Shown here piece by piece: positions 7,142 through 15,303 of a stretch of 64,000 nt of DNA. Source of the stretch: Cytobacillus firmus (lineage in GTDB: Bacteria > Bacillota > Bacilli > Bacillales > Cytobacillaceae). Made by a program: the position numbers and the translations under genes. Below the pieces are notes generated by a model. That model was not told the DNA's origin and searched no databases. It was given only the letters and a program-made list of their open reading frames with translations. Location: positions 1,636,001-1,700,000 of the forward strand of contig NZ_CP098323.1 of the NCBI RefSeq assembly GCF_023657595.1, in the 5' to 3' direction. The stretch's first letter is position 1; each line of letters opens with the position of its first letter.

Positions 7142-8359
7142 TTACTTCCTATCCAAACGCCTGGCGAGCATTAATGTATAAACTGAAAGTGCGAGTATGG
7201 TAATAATCGGTCCGGATGAGACGAATCCATCCATTAATTTACCGAGAAACGAGTATTTCTCAAAGAAGCCGACTGGAATGGCATTGGATGGCTGCTCTGT
7301 ATTGTAATAGCGTTCATAAATTGGCTGCCAAAGAATGAATGCATAAAATGCAGCTGCAAAGCCATGAACAATTCTTGCGAAGAAGAAAGGCTTGAAGTTA
7401 ATATCAGTTTGTGCCAGGATGCTCGCCACCTGAGCCTGTACGCTGAATCCGCTGAAAGCGAGTATGAAACTGACAATGATGACCTGGTGCATTAATGTTG
7501 CCTGCTGAACCTGGCTTGTCATCTGGCTGCCAAGTGTTATTTCAAACAAACCTGAGATGAATGGGATGCTTAATTCTGCTGGCAGGCTGAATATTGACAA
7601 TACGGCTTCTAAACCTTTAGCAAGGAATGCCGTGATTCCAATGTGAAATAGGAGCTTGTTAATAACAGAGAATAAAATGATAAATCCGCCGATCATCAGA
7701 AGTGTCTGGATGGAAGACATGACTGCATCACCAAGAAGCTTGCCTATCGGACGATTATCTTTTATTCTTGTCCGATGAAGAGCTGATAAGGCAGCCCTTA
7801 AAGATGGTTTTAACGTCCTTGCACCATGGGAAGGCTGCTTGGGCTTCTTTCCATAGAACCTCATTAATAAACCGACGGTTATATTGCCCAGATAATGTGC
7901 CAAAGCCAATATCACACCAAGCTTGGCATTATTAAAAAAACCAACCGAAACGGCACCGAATATAAACAAAGGATTTGAACAATTAGTAAAGGAAACCAGG
8001 CGCTCTGCTTCTGTTTTTGAGAGCTGTCCCTCCTGCCGCAATCTTGCGGTCAGTTTTGCCCCGGCCGGATAGCCTGAAGCCATACCCATTGCCCAGACAA
8101 ACCCGCCAACTCCAGGTACTCGGAAAAGAGGCCTCATCAAAGGTTCAAGAAGTACTCCAATGAATTTAACTACACCAAAGCCGATCAGCATTTCTGATAC
8201 TATGAAGAAAGGCAGCAATGAAGGGAAGACGATTTCCCACCACATATCTAATCCCCTGATGGATGCATCAACCGATTCCTGGGGAAATGAAATTAATGAG
8301 ATGGCCATTAAGGTTACAGAGAGTGCAAGAGTAACCGTTTTTAATTTGGAACGAAACAC
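7142..8359 (-). CDS. ylbJ: Sporulation integral membrane protein YlbJ
   Basis: Start set at GTG 8359, where GGGAGG stands seven bases upstream; this gives 405 residues, close to B. subtilis YlbJ. It is a polytopic nucleoside-recognition (Gate) domain protein, with many hydrophobic helices and the conserved GMASGYPAGAKLTARLRQEG segment near residue 90-110. In B. subtilis YlbJ is expressed in the mother cell and is needed for heat-resistant spores. The transported ligand is not known. The gene stands alone on the minus strand. Confidence 0.92.
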   Translation of the reverse strand: MFRSKLKTVTLALSVTLMAISLISFPQESVDASIRGLDMWWEIVFPSLLPFFIVSEMLIGFGVVKFIGVLLEPLMRPLFRVPGVGGFVWAMGMASGYPAGAKLTARLRQEGQLSKTEAERLVSFTNCSNPLFIFGAVSVGFFNNAKLGVILALAHYLGNITVGLLMRFYGKKPKQPSHGARTLKPSLRAALSALHRTRIKDNRPIGKLLGDAVMSSIQTLLMIGGFIILFSVINKLLFHIGITAFLAKGLEAVLSIFSLPAELSIPFISGLFEITLGSQMTSQVQQATLMHQVIIVSFILAFSGFSVQAQVASILAQTDINFKPFFFARIVHGFAAAFYAFILWQPIYERYYNTEQPSNAIPVGFFEKYSFLGKLMDGFVSSGPIITILALSVYTLMLARRLDRK

Positions 8360-8480
8360 GGACAAGCCTCCCTCAAGTTGTACTGACTGTGAAATGAATT
8401 TAAACAATGGTAAAATAAAGAATCATTTGCATCTATTTTTTTCCGGCCTTTTCATTTATTTTTTCTGAATCCGGAACAAA

Positions 8481-8510
8481 GGTATACTGCTATAAAGTCT
8501 GTGCTGTCAA
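8481..8510 (-). promoter_or_regulatory. Possible sigma-A promoter for ylbJ
   Basis: On the minus strand TTGACA, 18 bases, TATACC. The -35 is perfect but the -10 only 4 of 6. It lies 121 bases before the ylbJ start in the 327-base ylbJ-ylbK gap, where I see nothing else firm. A sigma-E promoter would be expected for this gene and I could not find a convincing one. Confidence 0.3.
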
Positions 8511-8686
8511 GTCTTGTCCCCATATAACTCAATATACTCATAGAACTTTAAAATAGACCATAGAATTAGGTACAGGCATATGTGAATTTTCAGCTGAAAA
8601 TTTTTATTGTATGCTTCTTTTGGAAATAAAAAGAATAGAATAAGCATAAGTTCGAATCAGCCATTGGCTAATAGGGGGGGAGTCTT

Positions 8687-9478
8687 TTGCAGCGTCCGAA
8701 AATAGGTTTGGCACTTGGTTCGGGAGGAGCTCGGGGATTCGCCCACCTGGGTGCGATCAAGGTCTTCAAGGAGGCCGGCATACCGATTGATTATATTGCC
8801 GGCAGCAGCATGGGTGCCATGGTAGGCTGCTTTTATGGGGCGGGGCTGGATGTTGATCGTTTATATAAGCTTTCCAAAGCATTTAAAAGGAAGTATTATT
8901 TAGATTTTACAGTTCCTAAAATGGGTTTTGTGGCAGGGAAACGAGTAAAGGAACTGATCCGTATATTTACTCATGGAAAAAACCTCGAGGACCTCGATAT
9001 TCCTGTTAATGTTGTGGCCACAGATTTAATGACTGGTGAAAAAATTGTTTTTAAAAGCGGGCCCATTTCTGATGCTGTTAGGGCAAGCATATCCATCCCG
9101 GGTATATTTGTGCCTGAAAAATTAAATGGCCGTCTTCTAGTGGACGGAGGAGTAGTGGACAGGGTTCCTGTGTCAGTTGTTAAGGAAATGGGAGCTGATA
9201 TCGTCATCGCTATCGATGTTTCACATGTAAAAACAAATGCGGAAATCACCTCAATCTATGACGTAATCATGCAAAGTCTGGATATCATGCAGATGGAGCT
9301 TGTCAGTCACCGGGAAATTGCTTCTGATTTTATGATTAAACCCAGGGTGGAAATGTATAGCTCCCGCGCATTTACAAATATTGAAGAAATCATCAAAATT
9401 GGTGAAGAAGAAGCAAAAAAGCATATTGACAGTATTTATCATTACATAACTAAATGGAAGGAGCATCCTGATTCATGA
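8687..9478 (+). CDS. ylbK: Patatin-like phospholipase family protein YlbK
   Basis: 263 residues from a TTG start with AGGGGGGGAG upstream. It has the patatin/RssA fold: glycine-rich oxyanion loop GLALGSGGARGFAHLGAIKV, nucleophile in GSSMGAM (GxSxG), and the Asp of the dyad in LLVDGGVVDRVP. These are cytosolic or membrane-associated serine acyl hydrolases; the lipid substrate is unknown. Its last codons overlap the ylbL start (ATGA at 9475-9478), so the two are translationally coupled. Confidence 0.92.
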   Translation: MQRPKIGLALGSGGARGFAHLGAIKVFKEAGIPIDYIAGSSMGAMVGCFYGAGLDVDRLYKLSKAFKRKYYLDFTVPKMGFVAGKRVKELIRIFTHGKNLEDLDIPVNVVATDLMTGEKIVFKSGPISDAVRASISIPGIFVPEKLNGRLLVDGGVVDRVPVSVVKEMGADIVIAIDVSHVKTNAEITSIYDVIMQSLDIMQMELVSHREIASDFMIKPRVEMYSSRAFTNIEEIIKIGEEEAKKHIDSIYHYITKWKEHPDS

Positions 9479-10485
9479 GAAGCAAATTTTATACCCGTTC
9501 CTTCTTGATTTTGGCAGTTATCCTTGTGGCCAGTTCGTTTTATTATCTGCCTTATTACGTATCAAAGCCGGGTATGGCAAAAGAACTCGAACCGATTATT
9601 GAGGTGGAAAACGGCTATGAAGAACAAGGAAGCTTCATGCTGACTACTGTAAGAATGGGCCGGGCGAATATATATGCATATATGGCTGCCAAATTCAGCA
9701 AGTATCAGGAATTGTATCCTGTGGAAGAAATACGGGCCGAAAATGAAACAGATGAAGAGTATAATGTAAGGCAGCTTCATATGATGGCAACTTCCAAACT
9801 GGCTGCTATTGAAACTGCCTATAAAAAAGCCGGCCTGCCCATTCAGTATCTTTATAATGGCGTATATGTCCTTAATGTGCTGCCTGATATGCCCGCTGAC
9901 GGCAAACTTCAGGCAGGTGACCGCATCTTTAAAGTGGACGGCAGGGAGTTCAAATCCTCAGATGAATTTATCAGCGCTGTCTCCAATAAGCAGGAGGGCA
10001 GTGAAATAACACTAACTTTTGAACGGCAGGATAAAACGATGGAAACCTCGATTCCTTTAATAACACTTGAGGAAACAGGAAAACCTGGCGTGGGGATCAC
10101 TCTCGTTGACGACAAAGAAATAGAGGTCGAACCGGCTGTAAATATTGACAGTGAAGAAATTGGCGGCCCTTCTGCCGGACTGATGTTTTCTCTTGAAATT
10201 TACAATCAGCTAATAAAAGAAGATTTGACGGGAGGCTATAAAATAGCCGGTACCGGAACAATCAATTCCGAAGGGACAGTCGGGAGAATAGGCGGGATCG
10301 AGCAAAAAATAGTAGCAGCAGACAAAGCAGGAGCAGAAATTTTCCTTGCGCCTAATGAAAATGGTGCAGAAGACTCCAATTACAAAGCAGCTGCTGCAAC
10401 AGCCAGGGATATTAAGACCGATATGAAAATCGTTCCGGTGGATACTTTTGATGATGCAGTGGAATATTTAAGAAACCTGGATTAA
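9475..10485 (+). CDS. ylbL: Membrane-anchored PDZ/Lon-type serine protease YlbL (SepM-like)
   Basis: 336 residues. N-terminal membrane anchor (residues 8-27), then a PDZ domain (about 115-200, including LQAGDRIFKVDGREFKS), then an S16 Lon-type protease domain. Catalytic Ser233 lies in IGGPSAG and Lys278 in GIEQKIVAADKAGAE, the Ser-Lys dyad of Lon. Streptococcal SepM, of this family, processes a secreted pheromone; B. subtilis YlbL has been linked to cleavage of the division inhibitor YneA. The gene overlaps ylbK by four bases and ends at a terminator. Confidence 0.92.
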   Translation: MRSKFYTRSFLILAVILVASSFYYLPYYVSKPGMAKELEPIIEVENGYEEQGSFMLTTVRMGRANIYAYMAAKFSKYQELYPVEEIRAENETDEEYNVRQLHMMATSKLAAIETAYKKAGLPIQYLYNGVYVLNVLPDMPADGKLQAGDRIFKVDGREFKSSDEFISAVSNKQEGSEITLTFERQDKTMETSIPLITLEETGKPGVGITLVDDKEIEVEPAVNIDSEEIGGPSAGLMFSLEIYNQLIKEDLTGGYKIAGTGTINSEGTVGRIGGIEQKIVAADKAGAEIFLAPNENGAEDSNYKAAAATARDIKTDMKIVPVDTFDDAVEYLRNLD

Positions 10486-10506
10486 AAAAACTTGCAGCCG
10501 GCAGCA

Positions 10507-10550
10507 AAAAGCCAGCGGCAATCGAGAGATGCCGCTGGCTTTTCTTTTTT
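10507..10550 (+). terminator. Terminator after ylbL
   Basis: AAAAGCCAGCGGCA, 9-base loop, TGCCGCTGGCTTTT, then CTTTTTT; it lies between convergent ylbL and ylbM. Confidence 0.85.
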
Positions 10551-10592
10551 ATCTTCAGCTATTCGTTTTGAAAAGAGAAGGCACATCAGAAT

Positions 10593-11807
10593 TTAGTCAA
10601 CCATAATGGGAGGCTGGTTAAATTCCTGCTGCATAAGATTTCGTTCCTCAGGAGCATTAATGCCCATTGCATATACCCGTGAGGCTTTGATATCCAAATG
10701 CAGCTGCTGTGCAGCGTGTGATGAAATTCTTGATATCAGCGGAAGCTTTAAGTCAGACTTATACTTGTTTAAATACTTCCTGCCATTCTTGGACATCCCC
10801 AAAAGACGAAGATATTCGGCTTTTAATGGTTTATTGGGCATCTGTGTTTTTTCTGTATTCGTAAGAATATGTACACAAGCCCGTTGTAGCCTTGTCCATG
10901 TGTACCTCTTTGTTTTGATCTTTTCCATGAATTGCTGAAAGCTTTCTGCCTGAATTGCTGCTGATAAAAACCTATGCTCCAAGCCTTCTTCCATTTCATA
11001 AATACATCTTAACTGTTCCGGCTTTAGATGAATCAGGCGGAATTTTAAAAATGGCCAGTATTGTTCCCATTGATTAAACGCACCAAACTCTTTTTTATAT
11101 TGAAGTAAACCCTGATATGTAGTTTCCGGAACATATTGGCGAATGCCTTCGATTTCTCCTTTCCCGGTAAAAAGTGCTTTTCTTATGCTTGTCGCACTTG
11201 CTATAGATTCAGAAGAAAATTGTTCGTCATGATATCCTGCGCTTTTTCTTGCAACTGTAAACAGCTGCATAGATGAATTGATCCTGCGGGCTGAATTTAA
11301 ATATTGAAACCCAAGAATGTTATTCGGTTTTGAAAGGTCAACCAATTCATCTTCAGGGTTCAAATCAAGGAATGCCAAGGATGATGCTTTTGGATAGCTG
11401 ACTCCTGCATCAAGGTGTACTCTGACCTTTTCCTGGTAGGCAGCATGATGTTTTCCGAGAAATGACAGCGTTTGGTGAAAGCTTTCCATATTGCCGGATT
11501 CACTCCCGAAGCATAAGCTGCTGCAGCCGGCTGCTTCGAGTATGGATACTGCTCCGCTTGCGAAAATATCTGCCTGCTGAACAGCAAACTGGTAGGGAAG
11601 TTCAAATACAATATCTGCACCCGCCTTTAGTGCCATTTCTGCCCGTTTCCATTTTGAAACTAACGCTGGTTCTCCTCGCTGCAGAAAGTTGCCGCTCATG
11701 ACCACAATAATGGTTTCTGCACCTGAAATATTTTTGGCCTGCTCCAAATGGAAGGCATGGCCATTATGAAAAGGATTATATTCTACAATTACACCTGTTG
11801 CTTTCAT
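10593..11807 (-). CDS. tmcAL: tRNA(Met) cytidine acetate ligase TmcAL (YlbM)
   Basis: The start is the ATG at 11807, preceded by GAGGAG, giving 404 residues; an upstream in-frame ATG at 11939 would add 44 residues unlike the family. The N-terminus MKATGVIVEYNPFHNGHAFHLEQA has the HxGH nucleotidyltransferase motif; SATSIRKALFTG later fits the family's ATP-binding signature. B. subtilis TmcAL makes acetyl-adenylate from acetate and ATP and forms N4-acetylcytidine at the wobble base of elongator tRNA-Met. Confidence 0.92.
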   Translation of the reverse strand: MKATGVIVEYNPFHNGHAFHLEQAKNISGAETIIVVMSGNFLQRGEPALVSKWKRAEMALKAGADIVFELPYQFAVQQADIFASGAVSILEAAGCSSLCFGSESGNMESFHQTLSFLGKHHAAYQEKVRVHLDAGVSYPKASSLAFLDLNPEDELVDLSKPNNILGFQYLNSARRINSSMQLFTVARKSAGYHDEQFSSESIASATSIRKALFTGKGEIEGIRQYVPETTYQGLLQYKKEFGAFNQWEQYWPFLKFRLIHLKPEQLRCIYEMEEGLEHRFLSAAIQAESFQQFMEKIKTKRYTWTRLQRACVHILTNTEKTQMPNKPLKAEYLRLLGMSKNGRKYLNKYKSDLKLPLISRISSHAAQQLHLDIKASRVYAMGINAPEERNLMQQEFNQPPIMVD

Positions 11808-11867
11808 ATTGACATACTCCTCGAAAAGGTTTAAAAAGATATGTATTGGAAAAAGTATTAAAAGAAA

Positions 11868-11910
11868 AGCGGGAGCGCCTTGCCCAGTAGACAAAGTCTC
11901 TAAATCCCGC
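11868..11910 (-). other. Inverted repeat in the ylbM upstream region
   Basis: GCGGGA and TCCCGC arms about 30 bases apart enclose a smaller AGAC-TTT-GTCT hairpin. On the minus strand the outer stem is followed by TTTTCTTTT, so it could be a weak attenuator in the ylbM leader or a short dispersed repeat. No second copy is seen in this window. Confidence 0.3.
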
Positions 11911-11979
11911 AAAAAAACTTTTACTAAAGAAGCCTTCAATAGTATGATAATAGCTACATTATAGTGTAAAGAAAAAATA

Positions 11980-12008
11980 TTGACAAATAATTATAGGAAG
12001 GCTATAAT
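11980..12008 (+). promoter_or_regulatory. Sigma-A promoter for ylbN-rpmF
   Basis: Perfect consensus: TTGACA (11980-11985), 17 bases, TATAAT (12003-12008), 28 bases before the ylbN ATG. It would drive strong constitutive expression of the ylbN-rpmF pair. Confidence 0.85.
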
Positions 12009-12035
12009 TACCTTTGTTGCCTTGGGGTGATTCGT

Positions 12036-12560
12036 ATGAAATGGACTTTAAGTCAGTTACAAAAATATCGAAGCAAGGACTTTCCCATTGATGAAACTGT
12101 CAATGCTGATGAGGTCATGAAATTGAATCCGGAAATACGCGGTGCATCACCAATGCATGTGACTGGCCGTGCGGATATCGATTCTGCCAAAGTGACCTTT
12201 CATTTAACTATAAAGGGTCATTTAATACTGCCTTGTTCTCGTACTTTAGTTGACGTAAATTATCCAATTAATGTTGAAACAACTGAAACTTTCCTCTTAA
12301 AAGGTCCCGATTATGAGACTGAAGAGGAAGTTCACCAGGTAAAAGGGGATGTGATTGATTTAAATCCGATCCTTCATGAGATCCTTTTACTCGAAGTCCC
12401 AATGCAAGTTTTCTGCGAAGACAGCAGTGAAGAGGGAGCTCCGCAATCCGGTAAGGATTGGGAGGTCATTCATGAGCAGGATAAACAGGATAAAGTAGAT
12501 CCTCGTCTTGCCGGACTTGCTCAATTTTTTGATCAGAATGATCCTTCTTCCGATTCATAA
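12036..12560 (+). CDS. ylbN: YceD/DUF177 family protein YlbN
   Basis: 174 residues from the ATG at 12036, with GGGGTGA five bases upstream. It matches DUF177 (YceD): MKWTLSQLQKYRSKDFPIDETV at the start, the central CSRTLVDVNYPINVETTETFLL, and IDLNPILHEILLLEVPMQVFC with its single Cys, then an acidic tail. The family is nearly always linked to rpmF. A role in 23S rRNA accumulation or ribosome assembly has been described for plant and bacterial members; in this organism that is inference. Confidence 0.9.
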   Translation: MKWTLSQLQKYRSKDFPIDETVNADEVMKLNPEIRGASPMHVTGRADIDSAKVTFHLTIKGHLILPCSRTLVDVNYPINVETTETFLLKGPDYETEEEVHQVKGDVIDLNPILHEILLLEVPMQVFCEDSSEEGAPQSGKDWEVIHEQDKQDKVDPRLAGLAQFFDQNDPSSDS

Positions 12561-12678
12561 CGGAAGAAAAACAAGAAGCACTTGAAGACACCAGCTTGCT
12601 CTGGCCTTCATAACTTTCTTAATGGGTTTGTCCAATTCCTATGGACATCCTCTAATACTCTTTAAGGAGGTGGGAAGA

Positions 12679-12852
12679 ATGGCTGTACCTTTTAGAAGAA
12701 CATCTAAAACTGCGAAGAGAAAACGTCGTACCCATTTTAAATTACAGGTTCCTGGTATGGTGGAATGCCCAAACTGTGGTGAAATGAAACTTGCTCACCG
12801 CGTTTGCAAAGCTTGCGGAACTTACAAAGGAAAAGAAGTAGTTAACGACTAA
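12679..12852 (+). CDS. rpmF: 50S ribosomal protein L32
   Basis: 57 residues from the ATG at 12679, with AAGGAGGTGG upstream. [22 protein letters not shown] is the L32 signature. Four Cys (CPNC and CKAC) form a zinc ribbon, so this is the Zn-binding C+ paralogue rather than a Zn-independent one. It is co-transcribed with ylbN and closed by a strong terminator. Confidence 0.98.
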   Translation: MAVPFRRTSKTAKRKRRTHFKLQVPGMVECPNCGEMKLAHRVCKACGTYKGKEVVND

Positions 12853-12864
12853 TCCTTTAGATAC

Positions 12865-12897
12865 AAAGCACAAGAACTTAGTTCTTGTGCTTTTGTC
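12865..12897 (+). terminator. Terminator after rpmF
   Basis: AAAGCACAAGAAC TTA GTTCTTGTGCTTT followed by TGTCGTTTT. Confidence 0.9.
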
Positions 12898-12991
12898 GTT
12901 TTAAAGCATCGATATAATCATTATAAGTACAAGCCTGTCTATGTTTTTGCTAATATTAAAAATAGTTTAATCAAAATTTAAGGGGGCACCC

Positions 12992-13750
12992 ATGAAACCT
13001 TACATAATTGAAGAATATGAGAATGGACTGTTAATTTTCAGGATTAACAGGCCTGAAAAAAGAAATGCCATAAACTATGAGGTTATGGATGGTCTGGAGA
13101 CCGCAATTCATATGGCTGGTAAGCAATCAGTTAAGGTGCTTGCGATTACGGGTGAGGGAGACCAGGCTTTTTGCTCAGGAGGGGATCTATCTTCCTTTCA
13201 CAGTTTAAAGACAGAAAATGAAGCCTTTGGAATGCTAAGCAGAATGGCTGCTCTTTTAAAAAAATTGCTATTCTTGCGTAAACCAACTATTGCCATATTG
13301 AATGGAACAGCTATCGGCGGAGGCTGTGAGCTGGCTGCTGCATGTGATTACCGAATTGCTAAAGCGGGAATAAAAGCAGGTTTCATTCAGGGAACTTTAG
13401 CCATTACAACCGGCTGGGGCGGCGGTTCCATTATTATGGAAAAGATGCTTCCTGCCAATGCGATGAGAATGCTGATGGAAGGAAAATTATATACTGAAGG
13501 GGAATTAAAAGAATTAGGTTTCGTACATTCAGTCTTTCAGGGGGATTCAACCGATGGGTGTCTGAGTTTTCTGGAAAGAATGCTCAGACTTGAGAGTGAG
13601 GTATTGGAAGCTTATAAAGATCTTCTTGTAAATAAGTGGGCGAATGCAGGCTTAGAAGAGAGAATTGACCAGGAAGTGCGCCGCTGTTCGGTTTTATGGG
13701 AAGGAGAAGCACACCATGCCAAAGTTGACAGCTTCCTGAATAAGCCATAA
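12992..13750 (+). CDS. Crotonase (enoyl-CoA hydratase/isomerase) family protein
   Basis: 252 residues with the crotonase fold: INRPEKRNAINYEVMDGLE near the start, oxyanion-hole segments FCSGGDLSSF and NGTAIGGGCELAAACDYRIA. The first catalytic Glu of hydratases (in GGGCELA) is kept. In the second motif, where hydratases read roughly QPEI-LG-PGAGG, this protein reads QGTLAITTGWGGGS, so the second Glu appears absent. That argues against a simple hydratase; ethylmalonyl-CoA decarboxylases also have a GWGG-like segment here. AAGGGGGC precedes the ATG. It lies between rpmF and rsfA, 1.5 kb before an acyl-CoA carboxylase operon. Confidence 0.75.
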   Translation: MKPYIIEEYENGLLIFRINRPEKRNAINYEVMDGLETAIHMAGKQSVKVLAITGEGDQAFCSGGDLSSFHSLKTENEAFGMLSRMAALLKKLLFLRKPTIAILNGTAIGGGCELAAACDYRIAKAGIKAGFIQGTLAITTGWGGGSIIMEKMLPANAMRMLMEGKLYTEGELKELGFVHSVFQGDSTDGCLSFLERMLRLESEVLEAYKDLLVNKWANAGLEERIDQEVRRCSVLWEGEAHHAKVDSFLNKP

Positions 13751-13858
13751 GCGTATTCTTTGCGGGGATGAATAAAGTTACATTTTATAATATGATATCA
13801 GTCTATCTTTTCTAGCATTGGCATATGTATAAAGAAAAACACTAGGAGGGATACACTG

Positions 13859-14488
13859 ATGTCTTCAACCCGTCAGGATGCTTGGTCTCAAGATGAAGAT
13901 TTGCTTCTTGCAGAAGTTGTGCTCCGTCATATACGTGAAGGAGGAACTCAGCTTCAGGCATTTGAAGAAGTTGGCAAACAGTTAAGCAGAACCGCGGCTG
14001 CCTGCGGATTTCGCTGGAATTCTTATGTAAGAAAACAATATAAATCAGGTATTGAATTGGCAAAAAAGCAGAGAAAAGAAATGAAGAAAAACCCGCAGGC
14101 TGCTGGAAGTGAACAAGATCTTCATGCAGTTCCTGAGGAAAAGGCGGAAAAAAGCGAAAACACAGTTCAGGCAATTAATAGGAAAATCGAGTTTAATGAA
14201 TTAGTCGGCTTTCTAAAAGCCTTATATGAGAATGCTCAGAAACCTGCACCTGCAGAAGATCCCTGTGCTTTGAAACGCATTCAGGAGCTGGAGAAGCAAA
14301 TGTACTACCTGGCTGCGGAAAATGAGAAATTAATTAATGAGTTAAATACGCTGGAACAGGATTACAAAGCACTGGTAGAGATTATGGAAAGTGCAAGAAA
14401 GCTTGTTGGGCATAAGGACGTCAGCCGCCACAAAAACTTGAATTTTACTGTAAATCCCGAAATAAAGCCTGAAAAGGTTGAGAAATAG
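13859..14488 (+). CDS. rsfA: RsfA family prespore regulator (YlbO)
   Basis: 209 residues. The N-terminal Myb/SANT-like domain (residues 6-60: [52 protein letters not shown]) is the RsfA signature. A basic linker follows, then a C-terminal coiled coil (about 140-180: [33 protein letters not shown]). B. subtilis RsfA is made in the forespore under sigma-F and modulates part of that regulon. TAGGAGGG precedes the ATG. Confidence 0.9.
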   Translation: MSSTRQDAWSQDEDLLLAEVVLRHIREGGTQLQAFEEVGKQLSRTAAACGFRWNSYVRKQYKSGIELAKKQRKEMKKNPQAAGSEQDLHAVPEEKAEKSENTVQAINRKIEFNELVGFLKALYENAQKPAPAEDPCALKRIQELEKQMYYLAAENEKLINELNTLEQDYKALVEIMESARKLVGHKDVSRHKNLNFTVNPEIKPEKVEK

Positions 14489-14504
14489 ATGCTTGTAAAT
14501 AAAT

Positions 14505-14540
14505 AAAAATAAGCGGACAGAAATTTGTCCGCTTATTTTT
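14505..14540 (+). terminator. Bidirectional terminator between rsfA and ylbP
   Basis: AAAAATAAGCGGACA GAAAT TTGTCCGCTTATTTTT, symmetrical, between convergent genes. Confidence 0.9.
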
Positions 14541-14566
14541 ATGCATTTATAGTAGAAGACAGCTGC

Positions 14567-15040
14567 TTAATGAGTTTGTTCTTTAACACCAGCAGGGAAC
14601 CAGGCAAGCGGATTCTCTCCCAGGTCGCGTTCCATATCATAATGAACGGGTTCAAATCCCATCTTCTCCCAAAAGGCCTTTGATTTCACACGCGGATTTG
14701 TTTTAATAGGAAGTCCAAATCCTTTTGCAAATTCTACAAGTGATTGCCCATAGCCTTTGTTTTGATAATCAGGCAAAACCTCAAGCTTCCATAGCTCTAA
14801 ATAATCCTGTGCAGGTTCGAAATAGCGGTCGAATCTTGCTTCGATCTGGTAAAGGCTCATGCGTGCAACAAGCTTATCCCCAAAATAAATACCATAAAAT
14901 GGAGACTCACTGTCGTTTTCGATAATATTAGCTTCAAGGTCTTCAAGCATGGAAAGCTCCTGCAATCCATATTCTTTAAATTTCTTAAACTCTTCCAGAG
15001 TTTTATAATTTACCTTTAATTTTTCAACCTTATAGTTCAT
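14567..15040 (-). CDS. ylbP: GNAT family N-acetyltransferase YlbP
   Basis: 157 residues. The acetyl-CoA-binding motif A is LEVLPDYQNKGYGQSLVEFAKGFG (Q/RxxGxG/A as QNKGYG), followed by the family C-terminal KAFWEKMGFEP. The substrate cannot be told. It matches YlbP in size and position. GGGGGA lies before the ATG on the minus strand. The upstream region carries a cre-like sequence. Confidence 0.88.
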   Translation of the reverse strand: MNYKVEKLKVNYKTLEEFKKFKEYGLQELSMLEDLEANIIENDSESPFYGIYFGDKLVARMSLYQIEARFDRYFEPAQDYLELWKLEVLPDYQNKGYGQSLVEFAKGFGLPIKTNPRVKSKAFWEKMGFEPVHYDMERDLGENPLAWFPAGVKEQTH

Positions 15041-15082
15041 AAAATCTCCCCCTTAGCCATCGGTGTGTAGGACATCTGCGGA

Positions 15083-15096
15083 TGTAAACGCTTTAT
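15083..15096 (+). promoter_or_regulatory. CcpA cre-like site 1
   Basis: TGTAAACGCTTTAT matches the catabolite-responsive element TGWAANCGNTNWCA at 12 of 14 positions. It lies 43 bases upstream of ylbP and 208 bases before the carboxylase operon. Confidence 0.45.
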
Positions 15097-15211
15097 AATA
15101 CCTTCCTTAAAGTTGAAAGGTTTCTTCTTTGTCTATTATTATATAACAAGTAAACAAAAAATTCTGCACATATGGAAAACTTAATATATTTTTAGTTTTT
15201 TTATAAAAATC

Positions 15212-15225
15212 AGAAAGCGTTTACA
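15212..15225 (-). promoter_or_regulatory. CcpA cre-like site 2
   Basis: On the minus strand TGTAAACGCTTTCT, 13 of 14 matches to the cre consensus, 79 bases before the biotin carboxylase start. A position downstream of or overlapping the promoter would fit glucose repression of the acyl-CoA carboxylase operon. Confidence 0.55.
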
Positions 15226-15303
15226 AAAATAGCAGGAAATAAGCAGAAGATTGTAGAAATATATATTATTGCAGGATTAATACAAGTAGAAAGGGGCCAG
15301 ATT

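Noticed and set aside
13827-13858. Sigma-F promoter directly before rsfA
   Set aside because: GTATA is present but the matching -10 would fall on the ribosome-binding site, leaving no leader.
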